Shown here piece by piece: positions 1-11,976 of a DNA stretch of 64,000 nt. The first letter of the stretch is position 1; every line of letters begins with the position of its first letter. Under the pieces are notes generated by a model. It had not been told where the DNA came from, searched no databases, and was given only the letters and a program-made list of their open reading frames with translations. The stretch covers positions 1 through 64,000 of the forward strand of contig JADNYV010000043.1 of NCBI GenBank assembly GCA_015501055.1. The letters run 5' to 3'. Origin of the DNA: Mucidula mucida. Lineage: Eukaryota > Basidiomycota > Agaricomycetes > Agaricales > Physalacriaceae. The translations under genes and the position numbers were made by a program.

Positions 1-1062
1 AGTGAATTCATAGGGTGCGTTGTAGATGCTGTGTCTTGGATTGACTCGCCGAATCTGCTGAAAGGGACGGTCGAACGCGTTCGTCAAGTCAGGTTCGTAT
101 CACTCACTTACATACTGGTGCGTTGCAGCTAATTACTTCTTCCTCACAGAGAAGAAGCCGAAATGGATGTCGGTGTTGATTTTCACGGTCGTCTACACAA
201 GGGTATGGCAAAGCAACTTGCTAAACTCTTAGAACCATATCAGCCTCTTTTCATCGAAGGTACTTCGTGGGTCATCTAAAAGGTCTTTTCGACTGTGATA
301 ACATCCATATGCAGAACCACTCCTTCCGACACAGCCGGAGGAGATCGCGGAACTGTCCAGGACCGTGTCGACACCGATTGCGTTGGGCGAACGCTTGTAC
401 ACCCGTCATGACTTCCGACCGTATCTCGAGAAATGCGCCATTGATATTGCGCAGCCCGATGTTCGTGTCCACATATTCCCTCGTAGTAAATGCTCAAGAC
501 GTCTACAGGTAGCGCATTGTGGCGGCATCACAGAACTGCGCAATATCGCGATACTCACTGAAACCTATGATGTTGCTCTGGCTCCTCACTGTCCCTTGGG
601 CCCAATCGCTCTCGCTGCCTGCATTCAAGTGGCTCTCACTTCACCTAATTGTAAGCAAAAAGTCTCCAATCTGGCATCGCAAAGCTGATATTAAGACACG
701 GACAGTCGTCATTCAGGAGATGAGCTGGAAGGTGTGGCGCCCCCCACCCCGTCTATCCGGTTTTATATTCACCCCCTAGATGCACTACAATCTGGACGAT
801 CCGTCGGCCGCTGACCTGCACACGTACATGAGCAATCCCCAGGTGTTCAATGTCCAAGACGGGCATATCGAGGCGCTGACAAGTGAGTCATCGTCTCAAC
901 TCCCGCAGCGTCCTTGACTGATTAGAGCCTGTAGATCCTGGAATCGGGATCGATATTGATGAGGAACGAGTTCGGAAGGCAGACGCGACATATACGGCCT
1001 CTCAGAAGGCTTGGAGGAACCCTGTGTGGCGCGGCCAAGATGGCAGCATGAGGGAATGGTGA
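1..1062 (+). CDS. D-galactonate dehydratase-like enzyme (enolase superfamily), 3' part
   Basis: This is the C-terminal two thirds of a mandelate racemase/muconate-lactonizing (enolase) superfamily dehydratase, closest by eye to bacterial DgoD. Such enzymes dehydrate a sugar acid to a 2-keto-3-deoxy acid in the cytosol. The exons read in frame across five short introns (about 93-149, 260-314, 461-508, then near 651-707 and 740-780) plus one near 882-935. Visible motifs are DFHGR (Mg ligand Asp and acid His), FIEEP (Glu ligand), [10 protein letters not shown] (Glu ligand), HCGGITEL and [10 protein letters not shown] (base His), and the C-terminus ends [16 protein letters not shown] and TGA. All DgoD-type metal and catalytic positions therefore appear present, and I see no frame break. 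The 5' end lies outside the window. The exact substrate (D-galactonate, L-galactonate or another acid) cannot be settled from sequence alone. Confidence 0.88.
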
Positions 1063-1273
1063 TTTGCATTTCAAGTGCAGCTTATATGTGTCCTTGACCA
1101 TTCTCGCCACTGTACATCGCATACGGTCATGATCAGGAGCAAACACATTACGACTGAAGAAACACGGATTGAACGCCAAGAATGATTCATGAAGGGTAGC
1201 GAAACTGTCTTCATCTAGGACTGGCGCAGATATCTTGTCGATGAACGATAATGGTAGAAGAGGGTCAAATAAC

Positions 1274-2880
1274 TCACTGAGTGACTCGTAAAGACCAAAC
1301 GCCTCGAACATACTGGTCCGACCCTCGATATGGTTCGCCATCGTGGGGATGCCCTTTTCGACGTACAACGGCTGAAAATCCGTAGGAATCATCCTCAAAG
1401 ACTTTGAGTGTGATCTTCCAGATGAAGCAACGAAAGGTGAGCCTCTTCATTGCATCGGTATATTGAAAACTGCGAAAGGCTAGGACACGGTCAACAACCG
1501 CTGCCGGTATTCCTAGATGGACACCGTCTGGAGTGTAGAATTCCACATCGGAAAGCTTGCGCCACGAAGGGAGAAAGTCGAGAAAGATAGCCTGAATAAG
1601 CAATTAAGATTCATCTTTGGAGATACCTGACGAGATGGCGCACGATGGGATTGGGTGTTTGATAAGGATCAACATGTACACGAAGCAGAGACAGTCGTGT
1701 GCATTCATTGAGGGCCAAGAGAGCTTCGGCATTACATGACCAAGAGGTGTGATTCACGGGGCAGATGTCTATGGATGTGATAGACTCCTTGTGCTTCGCA
1801 AGCGTGTTTATGAAGAGTTTTGGAGCGCCTCAGAAGGAGACCAATCCGCACTAGCCACCTGGATTGACAGTGAACATAAGCCAGAATAGGAATCAAGGTA
1901 TTCTAGTAAGTCAGCACGCTGAATGGCGTGGGACACTGATATATGCTCCAAATGTATTCCTGCCCTAGAGAAGGCTTGCCACACACTTGCAGGAAAGTCG
2001 TAATTCGTGGATATGTAACGAAGTGGTATGCCTCGCCCGAGCTGTGGGACATCGGCCAACTGCAACTCGTCGACTCGTGTACAGTGTAGGTGAGTGAGGG
2101 TGCGACCGCTGTGTTGCAATACCGAAACCAACTCGGCTTTGTTTAAGACAGCATTGATCGTCAAACGCTCCAAATCCCGAAAGCCAGATGGAAATCGAGG
2201 TTCGTCCTCGGTACAAAATACGTCGTCGCCGCTGAACATCGTCACTTCCGAAATTGATGTCATGCTCGTTAAACTATCCATGAGCAGTCTGTTGATCATG
2301 TTTGGTTGGGAAACATAGGACAGACTACAGATAAATCAAACCTTTCAAGCGTGTCGTAACGAAGTGGGCTTACCGCAAAATCGTAACTCTGTTGAGATAC
2401 GGGCGCATCTCAAACAGGGCCTTCACAAGACGGCGTTGGACTGAGAATAGCGCTTTGAGGTTTCGCTTTGCGCGTGCAACACTTCCAATGTCTGAGTTCC
2501 AGTAGTGTTCTCCCTGGATCTGGAGACACCTCACAAACGACGCGAGATCCGTGCTACCTGATTTGACTGCAGCACAGAAAGAAAGCAAAGACAGGACGTG
2601 AGTCTGGGGCTTGTAACTATACAAGGGGATGTAGAGCGTATAGAATAGTTTTTCTTGAATGCTGCGGGATTTAGAGAGGGCTCTACTAGCAAGTCGCAGC
2701 TGTTGTAGATCCGTTTTTTGGAGCTGGGAATGTCGACAGGATAAGATCTTCTGTGGAATTTGAATACAAACGAGGGCGCTTTACCTCTCCAAAGATTTTG
2801 TCCGAAAGCTCGAATGGGAGCATAAGAAAGCTAGGAAACAGAGGTGTTTGAGTAGCCATCAGTACTTTGGTCGCAGTCAA
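1274..2880 (-). CDS. F-box/LRR-like protein of unknown target
   Basis: This is a multi-exon gene convergent with the dehydratase. The N-terminus reads LPFELSDKIFGE, an F-box-like start, then after an intron LQQLRLASRALSKSRSIQEK, the usual Agaricomycete F-box-like pattern. Weak leucine-rich repeats follow, for example FRDLERLTINAVL and LCSLSIQV, and the last exon contains LPSWRKLSDVEFYTPDGVHL. F-box proteins usually link substrates to SCF ubiquitin ligases; the target here is unknown. Introns are about 45-75 nt, one with a GTCAGG donor. Around position 1830 the frame breaks: the LRR exon runs into a stop and the continuation PKLFINTLAKHKESI is one frame away, so there is either a one-base error or an unusual intron. 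The C-terminal stop near 1274 is tentative. Confidence 0.6.
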
Positions 2881-3024
2881 GACTCAAGAAAGGTCCCAAC
2901 AAATGCGATTTGTGGGAAACGAACGGAACTTCACGGACCGGAGCCCCGGACATAGCTCAATTTCATAGTGTCGGAAGAACAAGTAGGAGATTGTCTACAA
3001 CTACCACAAACAGTCAAGGCTCTA

Positions 3025-5360
3025 CTATAATTGGGACGGGTCCAATGCATCATAGATGGGACAGAGTTGATCCCATGCAACTAGGAGGAGTGTAAGGCCA
3101 GAGACCAATCAGAACAAAAACACATACTGGGCGGATTACTAGCCGCGACAGTACCGACGTCTTCTGCAAAAACAACCGCTAGACCACTGCGTGTGAAATA
3201 TGAGTAGGCAAAAAGGTCAAGATGGAACGGCTTTACATCTCGAGATGCCAGTCAATGTGACTAGAGTTACAGATGATGAGTATTACGACGGAAACGACGT
3301 CCTAACCCTCACCAATGCAGGAACCAGGGACCCGCATTATCTGTGACGAAGCGAATGGTAACCTCGTCTCCCGGTACGCCAGTCGAGACGACATCCCGGC
3401 GAACCTACGGAGGGCATTGAACTCGTAAACCACGAATGATAGATGGAAACCGACCGGATTGTTGTAATTATAGCTTGAGCTGCCTGCGCTGCGTATGACA
3501 TCGAATGTGTGCTGAGATGGTGATCAATAGGGACCAGGACATAACAAGATATGCATACTCCGTGTAAGTGGAATGGATGCTAGCCGGGCAGTCAATGGAG
3601 ACACCTAGATCACAAGAAAATGCGCTTACCGGTCCTCCGATAGCGAGTGCAGGTATAACAATCTCAATGACCTTATTCGGGGGCAACACATAAACACTAC
3701 CTGATGGCAACAAGTCAGTCGCCGACGACGCGCCACTCAAGATCTGCAGTAAGACCGGCGCTGTGGGCGGAATGAAAGTCGCGCCGTTCACCGTGAACAG
3801 AAAGGTATCCAAATCGAAATCCAACGCAAGATTCAACACTACATCGGCGCCACCTACTTGCGGCTGACCCGGAGCACCCGGATTCTCGAGGGGATGCAAG
3901 TTCGTTTCCAGCAAGGGAATAACACTCGGAGATTGCACGGACGTCGGGTTACTATTGCCTGCTGAGGCATAGTGCAGGATACCGGAGTTAATGGCATTGT
4001 CGAATCCCGTAGGGCCCAAGTTGGGGTTGGCTCGCATCCAGTAGTTTCCGGCGGGTTGATTCGCTTGTAGAATGAGTGAATAGCGCTGCCCAGCAAATAT
4101 CTGCACGGAATCCACGACCAGAGGTTGTGTGTTGACGCCGTCAGCTTCAATGACTGTGAAGTTATGCCCATCAATCGAGAACACCCAGTTCGGGTCGCAT
4201 GAAATGGCTACAAGGCGTAGGCGGTACCGAAGGCCTTTGACAACATTGAGTTTGAATAACTCGGCAGCAGGCTTCGTGTGTGATTAGCGCGTGCTGATAA
4301 TTCGCGAAACGCGACTTACCCCGCCGACGTAACGTCCTTTGCCTGTCAGATAACAATTAATCAATCAATTTTCATGCTTCGCCGTCGGCTTTAACTCACC
4401 ATTGATCAGCGTAGAGTCGAATACGGGGACAGGCCCAGCTGCACGCGCCGGAGTATGGTACCTATGAAAGATGGATACATGCATAGTTGCAAATCGGCAG
4501 CTAGACCAACCAGTCGGAGAGGTGATAACGGTCGATTCTAAGGTTCAACAGTTTGCAAATATCCATTGCACTGAGAACGGTGCTCACCATCATCGATATC
4601 GTATCTGAGCATATGTGGGTCGAACGGATCATATACGACCATGGGGCCTCTGAGCCCATCACAATATTGGGTGGCTGCACAATATTGAGACCAGCAGTCG
4701 CCCTCGAAATGGCCACTTACACAAATGAGAGTGATACCAAAAAGTACCTGCTTGGTCAGGGACATTGAATCTATAAAGAAAGGAATGGTTCTTCATGAAT
4801 GAGCTGATCATCCGGGGTGAGTGAAACTGGTCGACGCACTGCGGCGATTGGACACTGAGTCACGAAGCTTGGACTGTCGTGAAGCATATAAGTCTCGAGG
4901 ACGCGAAGTACTTAAAGACATGTCACCCGTCCGCCCAATCGCTTCCAGCTTGGAAAAGACCATGCCAATGCTGAAACAATGGTGAGCTCAATAGCATAAC
5001 AAGACCGGTAGTTGACTAACGACACTGGTGCTTCGCAGCATAGTGTTGTCGGTAAGCGAATCTACGACATTGAGCAAGAACGTGTTGCCCTAATCCACGA
5101 GTTCAGGAGAAGCTTCGTTGAAGAAGTAGGTGAACACTTACCTTAAAGCCACGGACAAGTGGTCCCGGATATACTCCTTCGGCAAGAACGGCCCTACAAA
5201 ACTGTTAGCGCATGAATAGCAAAAATACTATTGTAGAAAAAACGAACGCTCGCTGAAAGCCGTCAGGAGATATATTACCGTTCACGATGTCCATGTCAGC
5301 AATGGGACCAATAGCGGCATATACGACCACAAGCAAGGAAGCGAGAAGTAGCAATCTCAT
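3025..5360 (-). CDS. laccase (multicopper oxidase, AA1_1-like)
   Basis: This is a secreted blue copper phenol oxidase that oxidises phenolics with O2 and takes part in lignin or pigment chemistry. It starts with a hydrophobic signal peptide ([19 protein letters not shown]) and has about a dozen introns. All four copper motifs can be read: [36 protein letters not shown] (split by an intron) and FLHCHIDWHLE (intron inside the Cys codon). The residue ten after that Cys is Leu, which suggests a class 2, mid-potential enzyme. The C-terminus reads [13 protein letters not shown]. One break is visible: after ESTVIT the expected LSDWYHTP is one frame away because a C is missing (GG at 4521-4522 on the plus strand). 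It may be a sequencing error or a recent null allele. Confidence 0.9.
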
Positions 5361-5400
5361 CGTGAATAGTGCTTGGGGACTTGCTTAACGAAACGCCAAC

Positions 5401-5407
5401 CTTTATA
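5401..5407 (-). promoter_or_regulatory. TATA box of the laccase gene
   Basis: TATAAAG on the minus strand lies about 41-47 bp before the laccase start codon, with a CCCC stress-element-like run just upstream in GTCACCCC. It is a plausible core promoter for an inducible secreted enzyme. Confidence 0.5.
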
Positions 5408-5630
5408 CGTATGGGGTGACATTATTCGCCATTGGCACCAAAGGCACGCCCATCGTTCAGCCAGACATCGTGCGTATACAAGAGAGTGTTTGAGGGGAGA
5501 TATCTCCGGATTACAAGGAAGTGTGCCTTCGCACTAAATGGTTCCAGTATCCTGGGATGTCCCGAGAGTCGCTCCAGGACGGGAGGAGTCGACAATGTGC
5601 GAGTATAATATATTCTAGAGTCAGTGACAA

Positions 5631-5959
5631 TCATTTAATATAGGAAGAACGCGTCGAAACACGTTGAGAGTCTCTGAGCACGTAAGGTCGAACGAGCACT
5701 TGGGCATCATCCCATATGGCCAGAACTTTGCAATTCTCACGCCGTCTTCTTGATTCTTTAGCGCCGCTACGAGTAATTGATTCTCTCACCCAACTCTTAC
5801 AGAGCTCTGACGTAAGGCGTAAGCTCGAGCGGCAGTCATTCTAGGCAATCTACTAACAACGTCAGTTTCTGAATAGTCGTACCTGCAAAGTTCCTGAGCC
5901 TCTGGAGGTCCTAATACCGCGTTTAGGCGAGTTAGATGCATTTGCGAGGTCCAGGCCAT
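5631..5959 (-). CDS. possible small hypothetical gene
   Basis: A possible three-exon gene lies upstream of the laccase on the same strand. The first exon reads MAWTSQMHLTRLNAVLGPPE, a second RLPRMTAARAYALRQSS, and a third ends DSQRVSTRSSYIK and TGA. Candidate introns begin GTACGA and GTAAGA and end in TTAG and AAAG. I do not recognise the product and see no domain, signal peptide or membrane segment. It could be a chance chain of open frames. Confidence 0.22.
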
Positions 5960-6010
5960 CTTTATGAGGGGAGGAATGGTAGGTGGAGGTGCACAATCAT
6001 CATTTTTCAT

Positions 6011-6478
6011 TCAGAAGTGCTACACCGGGAAAGAATGTACCGAATGAGTCTCGAAGCAATCAATCCTCCTCGGTGGACTCACTGTTTATTTCGGCGCTCA
6101 GCACTCACCGCCGTACAGCTCTGTGATGGTCGAAACCAAGATTCGTGCGTCGGGCGGGGCGGCAACTTGGGCAGGCGGCGTGTTCAATTCCTGGGCAAGC
6201 CATAAATCAGTCTTTACTAAGCTGCCAGATATCCTTCGTCAAGAATCCTCTCCACTCATTGAAAGACAATCACCTCGGAGCCGAACATGGCCTACAGAAG
6301 ACCTCCTGACATATGTGATTGACATCCGAGTGTGACTAGGGTAAAGGGTGCACAATCTGACTTCCGCGTCGTTTGACAACAACGCCCATCACGCCACCGG
6401 TCAAAAAAACCCTACCGTACGTACCCTCATCTGGGTGAGCCCATAACAATGGTTTCATGGACCACGCTCGCCCACTGA
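6011..6478. other. intergenic, nothing recognised
   Basis: This is the spacer before the F-box gene. A 70-codon open frame at 6123-6335 on the plus strand has no recognisable similarity. No promoter or repeat stands out. Confidence 0.4.
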
Positions 6479-7966
6479 ATGCAGTTTCCAAGAGACTCAA
6501 TGGTATTCGAAAGTAGCGGCATTCATTCGTTGCCCAACGAACTAATGGTCAAAATATTTCACTTCCTATGCGACAACTCGACCCTTCCCAAGCTGTGCGC
6601 GATCTGTACGCTATGGAGACACGTATGTCTGACTGCTCCAGAGCTCTGGGCAGTCATCGAGGTCCCCTTCCATGAAAAACACAGACTTGATCTTACGAAA
6701 TGGGTCAACACTAGAATTTCTAGGGCAAAGGCGTGTCCCATCGACGTAATCATGTCCCTCCCAGCAGATCCATCTCTGGAAGCTACAGCATGCGATATCA
6801 TGCTATTGGTAGCCCAAAACATCCACCGTCTGAGGAAATTATCTATCTCAGGCTCAGGCAAGGTCTTCAGAGTGCAGAGGCTTCTCGAACCTCTCCTAGA
6901 TCCTGCAATTGTCAGGGCCCCGTTCCTCGAGGAACTTGAATTCCACTTCACCGAGCGTGGGCCTGTCATCAGCGTCCCGTCTACCTCTTCCCCTCATCCT
7001 GCCAATGTCGCGCTCAAGTTCAATTGGAGTCCAGGCTCGGTTCCGAGACTTCATCGACAAGTGTGTCGCGGTGTATCTCCTTTATACCCCCTCATCGACC
7101 TCACCAGTCTCGAACTTCATTCATTACGGGTTACCCCGCTGGAAATGCAATCCCTCTTCAAGGACTGTCCCTCCCTGGCAACCCTCGTTCTGAGGGAACT
7201 GTGGCCCGTCGACGTTCTAGAGTTCCACGACAGCCTCACTCGTGTCGAATGCCTCAGCCTCTTATCTTTTACCATCAGCGAGCGGAGGGCCACGCCCGGA
7301 CAAAGGTCCCTTCTGTCCGTACTTTCGTTCCCAAATCTCCAGCTCCTAGAGGTCTGTGCATCAGTACTCAATCTCCCTTCTGCGTTTGTGCGTGTGTTAG
7401 AGAACGTTCACACAATCCAGTTTTCCAGCATCGCGACCTTCCCGACGGAGAACGTCAATTTCTCGGCTCTACACTCTCTCCCAGCAGTAGAATGCCTGAA
7501 GGTGTATGATTCTCCATGCGAATCGATTGTCGGATTGCCACGACGATCCGATTCATCTGCAAGCGCCTCTCCATTGGTAGTCGAGATGACGCTCAACGTA
7601 ATCCTCTGAGAGACGAGCTTATGATGTTAGCCCCCGGTCAAGTGTTCCCCCAGGACCTACCCTTGCCACAGACACTTGGCCATTGCTTCGGACGATCACG
7701 CTCACGACCATTCGTGCTCCTGACGTTCAATGGCTTTGTCGGATGGTTCTTTTGCGACCAGATATCCGACGCGTTGAACTTTCGCATTCCGCCTTGCGGC
7801 ATCTACAGGGCACTCTGTGATGGATGGGGAGGGTGATGGAGTGACGTTTGAGGTTCCCACCTGGAGGGTCAGAGGTGCACTTGGTAGTCGAGGTGGAAAG
7901 AGCGGCGTCGATGAATGGTTGGCGAGTCGTGTTGATGTCGTCGAAACAAACGTAGTTATTCCATAA
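6479..7966 (+). CDS. F-box protein with weak LRRs, C-terminal frame breaks
   Basis: The first 376 codons are one open exon. A clear F-box opens it (HSLPNELMVKIFHFLCDN, then LCAICTLWRHVCLTAPELWA), and irregular leucine-rich segments follow, such as LTSLELHSLRVTPLEMQSLF and FPNLQLLEVCASVLNLPSAF. This is the layout of expanded Agaricomycete F-box families that presumably recruit substrates to SCF ligases. After VEMTLNVIL the frame closes, yet typical C-terminal sequence continues in the other two frames (RDELMMLAPGQ, then WPLLRTITLTTIRAPDVQWL and RPDIRRVELSHSALRHLQGT, then DEWLASRVDVVETNVVIP). At least two one-base breaks lie between 7600 and 7830, so it is either a pseudogene in its last fifth or affected by assembly errors. 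Confidence 0.75.
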
Positions 7967-8031
7967 ACATTAATCATTAGGGATGTATAAGAAGGCTCTA
8001 TCGTCTCAGAACATGGGTATCGTAATAATTG

Positions 8032-9140
8032 TCACTCAAATGGTGAATGCTCGGCCTGACTTGCTTCATTCCAAATACTCTTGACTGCATCCCAGTATTC
8101 CACAGGGTGGTCTTGGCATGAGCCACATGCGCAGAATCCTCGAAGACGACGGTCTTCACATTCGGCCCATGTCCTTGGAAGCGCGCGCATGCGTTTCCGT
8201 GTCCACCCAAGGTACCATTGTATCACTCTTGGAATACAGGTACAGCCTCGGCGTGCGCTTACCCATCCACGGGAGGAGATGAGCGGCGTAGAGGGATCCC
8301 GAATCCTTTGCAAGGCCGTTTTACGACCAATCATGGGTCCGACCATGTATCCCAGAATGTAGAGGGTGCTGATGAACACTTGGGCACAAAATTTCCCAAC
8401 GGGATTGCGCATGTGTCCAGTGAAAGCCTCATTAGCGCTATGGAGCCCACCTCCACCAGGCGCAGAATCTAATATTAAAGCACATGTCCCGCGCGACGAG
8501 GACTCGAATGAGGGCATTGGACGTGCAGCAAGTAGCTTGCCGAGGGTCATCATGCAGTACGCGCCACCTGCAGGCTTGTCAGTATGCCTTCAGTGGAAGG
8601 AACGCAGCGACGGACCATTTGAGAATGAATGAATCAGGATACGCGGCGAAGTGGGAACCTTCTTCTTCTCTAGAATAGCGGAGGGCATCCCTGGAATGGC
8701 ACCAAGAGCCTCGAGGATCTCGACGACAGGCGCAACAGCTTTCGCTGAAAGACAATTAGGAATGAAAGAGTTGAGGAGATTGATATTTCCTTCATCCTTC
8801 TGTGGAATAGAAGAATGATGGTGGGCTAGTACGAGCACCTGCGTTGCGCCTGGATACAACTCCTCGTATACCTTGGTGTACTTGTGAAGATGGCGCAGCT
8901 TCGCGCCCACTTCAAACTGGAGTAACACCTTGCGAGCAAATGAAGGAAGAGAACGTACTCCATCCAAAGACAAGTATTATGCTGATGAGATACCGGTCAA
9001 CTGTTACGCAGATACTGGGGTATTATCAGAACGTACTTGGGTGAATCTCCATCGTCAGACGCCACTGAAGGCTTGCGAAGGTAAACTTCGCTGCCTAGCT
9101 TGATGAAGTCACTGTCCACTTTAGTCTTGGAGGAAGGCAT
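8032..9140 (-). CDS. TMEM53/DUF829 (PaxU-like) alpha/beta-hydrolase-fold protein
   Basis: The protein begins MPSSKTKVDSDFIKLGSEVY and continues with IILVFGWMGAKLRHLHKYTK, VYEELYPGATQVLVLAH, a nucleophile-elbow-like HSFSNGGAY, and ends HPVEYWDAVKSIWNEASQ. This is the standard order of the DUF829/TMEM53 family, whose members are membrane-associated; fungal PaxU belongs to it, and the biochemical role is unclear. Four or more introns are visible. In the last 270 bp the frame shifts three times (near 8293-8300, 8164-8168 and 8109-8110), each time with the expected continuation one base away (LLPWMGKRTPRLYLYSKSD; NVKTVVFEDSAHVAHAK; HPVEYWD). I therefore believe the gene is real but damaged or mis-sequenced here. 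Confidence 0.8.
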
Positions 9141-9444
9141 GAACGAAGGGGGAGTGCGCTGACGTCCGATTCGGAATCGCGTTGGTTTTTATCAACCGCC
9201 GGAATCACAGCCACTGCTGCACTGAAACTGTCGATCTCCGTGATCCGGGGGTTGTTTGCCGGGTGGGGGATTAGTCGACGGATATGACACTCAGTCAATC
9301 AGGCGCTGTTCGAAGCTGGTCGGTCTCGTTCCCCAACAGTCCTTCTATGCTCATACATGGCCTATACATGGCAAAATCTGAGTCGCTACTCAATTCCGGA
9401 ATTGTCCGACTTGAGCTAGCTCTTGTGCGTCTCTGGCCCTGGGA

Positions 9445-10353
9445 ATGGCACTGGAAGGGAGCTCGAGCTCGCTTAGAGAGGACGATAGTCCGTTCGTGGA
9501 TGTAGGGACACCCGCAGTCGAAAGAATGGAGCCAGCTGGACATCGCTTCTCCCCACCGCAACCATTCGCGTTGTGCGTCCTACGTATGGAATCAGCATCA
9601 CCGCGAAACAGACGAGGCGTGGATAAAGCTCCGATAACGACGGGGATGTATGACTTGCTGGGCGGCGCTTCCCGAAGTTCGAACGGCTTCAAGTTCTACG
9701 AACACGTGCGTGGCTTGCGCGACGCGATCCCATCGTCAGAGTTAGACAGCCAGCTGTACAAAACGAAGAAGGCTTTTAAGCTAGCATAGGCTCACTTCCC
9801 TCCATTTTCCAGGTCTCCGACGAGATTTTATGCCTATCATCTTACGAACGATCGTCAAACCCACCCCTCTATCCTCTTTCCGCGTATAGCTGGTTGCGGG
9901 GACACGAATATCATCAGAGTTCCCCTTTGTTTGATGCCTAATACCGGTAGATATGAACGGACTATCATACAGTTCAATTTCCCTCCCTCTCAACCGAGTC
10001 CGGTCGCGAACCTTTTGATGTAAGAACTGGCAGCCTGCGATAGTTCGAACACTCATCACCAGTGTTGATCCTTTTGGTGTTCCGTACATGACGTGGACAA
10101 GCTGTTTTTCTTGCTTGTACGTCGCATTTTCTTTTACGAAAACAACGCAGACGACAGCTGGAGGACAAATGATTATGGAGAGACGCCGCAAGCTGCAGAA
10201 CTACTCTCATCAACAAAACTACAATCATACGGAACTGATACGGTGGTGCAGCATTCCAAGAACCCGTCAGTCATCACTTTGTTGAACAACATATTGAGGG
10301 AAAAGGGAGAGCTTCCTAGGATGACACTGTGTTGGCCGTCATTTGAGGCTTGA
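9445..10353 (+). CDS. unrecognised multi-exon gene
   Basis: An open exon starts MALEGSSSSLREDDSPF and contains YDLLGGASRSSNGFKFYEHV. A likely intron (GTACAA...TTCCAG, about 9754-9812) leads to SPTRFYAYHLTNDRQTHPSI and QFNFPPSQPSPVANLLM. A final open stretch contains GETPQAAELLSSTKLQSYGT and ends ILREKGELPRM...FEA at 10353. Composition and length look coding, but I do not recognise the family and cannot join the last exon with confidence. It has no signal peptide or membrane segment. Confidence 0.4.
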
Positions 10354-10397
10354 TGGTCATCTTTTAAGCAGCGCAGTTGACATGCAATACGGAAAAC

Positions 10398-11976
10398 ATG
10401 TCGGACATTGCCCCCGCTACACTCTTTACCTCTTTACAAAGAATCCAAGTCGTCTCAGTAAGCCTCTCCATCGATCCGAGTTTCAGGAGACTCAGGTATT
10501 AGTAGTACGTCCAAGTGAGTCTCCGAATATGCCACATCACCACCTTCTCATACGCAACAATTAAGCGGCCAGCTGTGCTGTGATAGTATGTCTCCGACAT
10601 ATCATCATGCCCTCTACTCACTGCTCACCAATCCGGAAGGGTACGACTATGTCCTTACATTTCGCAAGTGCTTATCGTTACTCGCGTCTTCGTATCACTG
10701 ATGTCTGTAGAGGACGAAGTTCGCCTGATATGGCCCGCCCCGTGGAATCTTGCCAAGATACTCTTCTTTCTCACCCGCTATCCTACATTCGCAGGACAAT
10801 ATCTGGCGCTGTACTGTGCGACTCCCATCCCTTCCCCGCACGCGAAGCACCTTGCTGACGGCATTAGTTGTAACACAACATTCGGCGACGGACGAATGTA
10901 CTGCCCTCTACAAGGCTTACGCGTGTAGGTTTCTCGTGTGTATTCCTAGACTTGCTTAATCGAAATTGACAGGGTTCGCTTTTTTGGGCGTTACAGTAGG
11001 CGAAGGTATCTATCTACCTTGCGATCATTCAATTGACTGAGCTGAAGCAGTTTTACGCCAGTCATCTTGGCCGTCCGTGTTTTCGCAATCTGGAAAAACA
11101 CCCGCGCGATGGCTGCTCTTGTTGTCGTCGCCGCATTCGGGAGTTTTGTTGGAGGAGCGACGGTCTTGATTCGACGAGCGTGGACAAGTAATCACAATCT
11201 CTTTGAATCTTGCCAGTCTGCTAATCACTTGTACAACGAGCTATCTCGCTTCATGAAGTTTCTGCGCATCTCGGGGGCTGTGTCCCAATCTTGAATAGCA
11301 AGAATGACATCCTCTTGGTGGCCTTTGCGATAGTGGTGGCACTTGAGCTCGGTAGGTTTGTTTTACACCCGCAATATATAGAAGTTGTTCATGCGTATGC
11401 GAGCAGTCCTGTTTATTTTGACGTGCAGTTCGGCACTTCGTCAATGTCAGTTAAATCGAGTTCAATGCTGTTTGTATATACTTACGGCACGGTAGATCGC
11501 CCCAGTACCTCTTCATTCGTCAGGACGTTTTATACGGATGGTACACTCAACAATGCACTTGCATATGCTGTATTGAGGTTTAGAGCAGGCATCATGTATT
11601 TCCTGTTCATTTTTGGTGAGGTCGAAAACGTAGCTGTTCGGTCAATTACCTAGGTAGTATATCGATTCTAGCGTTATCGCTGGCCAGCGTCATGTGCGTT
11701 GTACTGGAAAGCATACCGATGAGCACGTCCAGTCTTGTCGGAAGCTAACATTTTTCAACGCAAGCACTAGATCGAGTATGAAACACTCTTGCTGCCGTGA
11801 GCACTGCAGTTCCTTCCCAGGCATTTCGAAATAACGAGTAGGACGCCCGTGCCAGGATTCAGTATAGCTTGCATTCGCTTCTTACTGCTCGCATGACCCT
11901 CCACTTGCGCGAAAAGTGGCCACTGAATCCTACTGTCATTACCATTGAACCGGCGATCGTGGAAGATATTGCATAG
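10398..11976 (+). CDS. DUF6533 multi-pass membrane protein
   Basis: The N-terminus is MSDIAPATLFTSLQRIQVVS. The DUF6533 core DEVRLIWPAPWNLAKILFF then LTRYPTFAGQYLALY follows after an intron that begins GCAAGT and ends CTGTAG (10664-10710), a GC-AG intron. Later exons carry hydrophobic helices such as MAALVVVAAFGSFVGGATVL and LVAFAIVVALEL, and the family-typical TFYTDGTLNNALAYAVLRF. The C-terminus reads SLLTARMTLHLREKWPLNPT and ends EPAIVEDIA and TAG. About seven helices are expected. The family is abundant in Agaricomycetes and its function is unknown. The long 3' half is intron-rich, and exact exon borders after 11650 are uncertain. Confidence 0.78.

Noticed and set aside
922..1398. 158-codon minus-strand open frame
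   Set aside because: Its 3' half is antisense to the dehydratase C-terminus; the F-box gene is better ended near 1274 in another frame.
4538..4765. Apparent loss of the laccase WYHSH copper motif (reading WSQYCA)
   Set aside because: This came from a wrong splice choice. Reading through GTACTTTTTGG as exon gives an intact [10 protein letters not shown], with the true intron starting at GTAAGTGG.
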